From: CAWJAP01 sp963834365
GTDB lineage: Bacteria; Acidobacteriota; Vicinamibacteria; Vicinamibacterales; Vicinamibacteraceae
DNA length: 64,000 nucleotides
Reading direction: 5' to 3'
NCBI GenBank assembly: GCA_963834365.1
Contig: CAWIBS010000030.1
Coordinates: 558,001 to 622,000, forward strand
A model generated the notes under the pieces. It made no database searches, had not been told where the DNA came from, and saw only the letters and a list, made by a program, of their open reading frames with translations. Shown in pieces: positions 63,160 through 64,000 of this stretch (positions are counted from its first letter, which is position 1; each line of letters begins with the position of its first letter). Both the position numbers and the translations under genes were made by a program.

Positions 63160-64000
63160 GTGCGACAGGTGGCCGACAGCGGGGCCCGAGGCGTGTATCG
63201 TTTCGGGCCGTTCCATCTCGACGTTCGCGAACGCCGGTTGTCGCGCGGCCCGGTCGTGATCCCGCTGCGTCTCAAGGTGTTCGACACGCTCCGCGTGCTG
63301 GTCGAGAATGCCGGCCGGCTGGTCACCAAGCAGGAGCTCCTCGACACGGTGTGGCCCGACACCTCTGTCGAGGAGAACAACCTGAATCACAACGTGTCGG
63401 TCCTGCGGAAGGCGCTTGGGGATGGAGCGACGGGCCAGCAGTACATCGAGACCGTGCCGCGTGTGGGCTATCGCTTCGCCGCCCCGGTCGAAGCCGCCCT
63501 CCCGCAAGCCGGGACCTCCGCCGCGTCAGCCGCGAAGGCGCGGCAGGAAATCCGCTACTGCACGACGAGTGACGGTGTCCGCCTCGCGTATGCCAGCATC
63601 GGGCAACGGACCGCCGCTCGTGAAGGCGTCAAACTGGCTGACGCATCTGGACTTCGAATGGGGCAGCCCGATCTGGCGTCATTGGTACGCTGCGCTCTCG
63701 CTTCACCACCGCCTCGTCCGCTACGACGAGCGCGGCAATGGCATGTCCCAGCGTGACGTCCCCGATGTGAGCTTCGACACGTGGGTCCGCGATCTCGAAA
63801 CGGTCGTCGATGCGGCTGGGCTCGATCGATTTCCGCTCCTTGGGATCTCTCGTGGCGGCTCCATCGCGATCGCGTACGCGGTGAAGCATCCCGAGCGCGT
63901 CACACAATTGGTGCTCTACGGCGCGTTTGCCAGGGGCTGGAACCACTATGCCACGCCGAAGGAGCTCGAGGGACGGCGCGCACTCAGGAGCCTGGTGAGA
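63160..64000 (+). CDS. Winged-helix regulator fused to alpha/beta hydrolase (frameshift; runs off end)
   Basis: From GTG 63160 (or GTG 63169) the N-terminal 105 residues are an OmpR/CadC-type winged helix: YRFGPFHLDVRERRLSRGPV, LVTKQELLDTVWPDTSVEEN and YIETVPRVGYRFAAP. After an Ala-rich linker comes IRYCTTSDGVRLAYASIG. An extra G near 63600 shifts the frame; the next frame gives NGPPLVKASNWLTHLDFEWG, RYDERGNGMSQRD and PLLGISRGGSIAIAYAVKHP, an alpha/beta hydrolase with the G-x-S-x-G nucleophile (GISRG), continuing to the window edge. Such fusions occur in proteobacteria and acidobacteria; the hydrolase part may act as a sensor or enzyme. Confidence 0.8.

Overview
The window is high-GC DNA that looks like an Acidobacteriota chromosome, probably of the Vicinamibacteria (subdivision 6) type. 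This rests on gene content, not on any search: a PadR repressor paired with a MacB/FtsX-type permease of the ADOP kind, a Ser/Thr kinase fused to a beta-propeller, Tat-tagged Gfo/Idh/MocA and enolase-superfamily proteins, a CadC-like winged helix fused to a hydrolase, and palindromic repeats in nearly every intergenic gap. I see no rRNA, tRNA, phage, transposase or CRISPR array.

Region 1 (1-7563) is the most unusual. A divergent nucleotidyltransferase faces a tight run: radical SAM/SPASM protein, Cys-motif/methyltransferase fusion, a Tat-like exported protein made almost entirely of His-Xaa-Asp (HxD) repeats, a PqqD-like protein and an HPr-kinase-like ATPase. This has the form of a RiPP or repeat-protein maturation locus with the HxD protein as substrate. 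The third cluster-ligand Cys of the radical SAM motif reads Arg. An O-antigen-ligase-like protein follows, separated by a long inverted repeat.

Region 2 (7564-16266) holds two Gfo/Idh/MocA oxidoreductases (one broken), a secreted DUF6454-like protein and a translationally coupled methyltransferase/YfhO/glycosyltransferase operon for envelope glycans or lipids.

Region 3 (16267-34868) is a leucine biosynthesis region: leuC, leuD, a LysR regulator, leuA, leuB. Between leuC and leuD lies an old tandem duplication of about 6.3 kb. Each unit carries leuC plus a giant glycine-rich, autotransporter-repeat protein. The second leuC is reduced to its ends by an in-frame 1131-bp deletion, and the second giant gene is heavily frameshifted.

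Region 4 (34869-44382) has an outer-membrane barrel, a kinase-propeller receptor, an ABC exporter pair, and the ADOP permease with PadR. The PadR promoter carries a clear operator and would give a leaderless message.

Region 5 (44494-57865) looks like a sugar or sugar-acid utilisation region: sulfatase, DUF4242, NUDIX, a four-gene operon (enolase superfamily, secreted propeller, NagB-like deaminase, Gfo/Idh) divergent from an MFS transporter, then small membrane proteins, DinB, a DHDPS-family aldolase and a second exported enolase-superfamily protein.

Region 6 (57866-64000) has a class D sortase, DUF2784 and DUF1207 proteins, a selenium-binding-protein (SBP56) operon and a winged-helix/alpha-beta-hydrolase fusion that runs off the end.

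Caution: at least eleven genes are interrupted by one or more single-base indels, often at short homopolymers, while many neighbours are intact. This pattern suggests uncorrected long-read errors at least as much as true gene decay.
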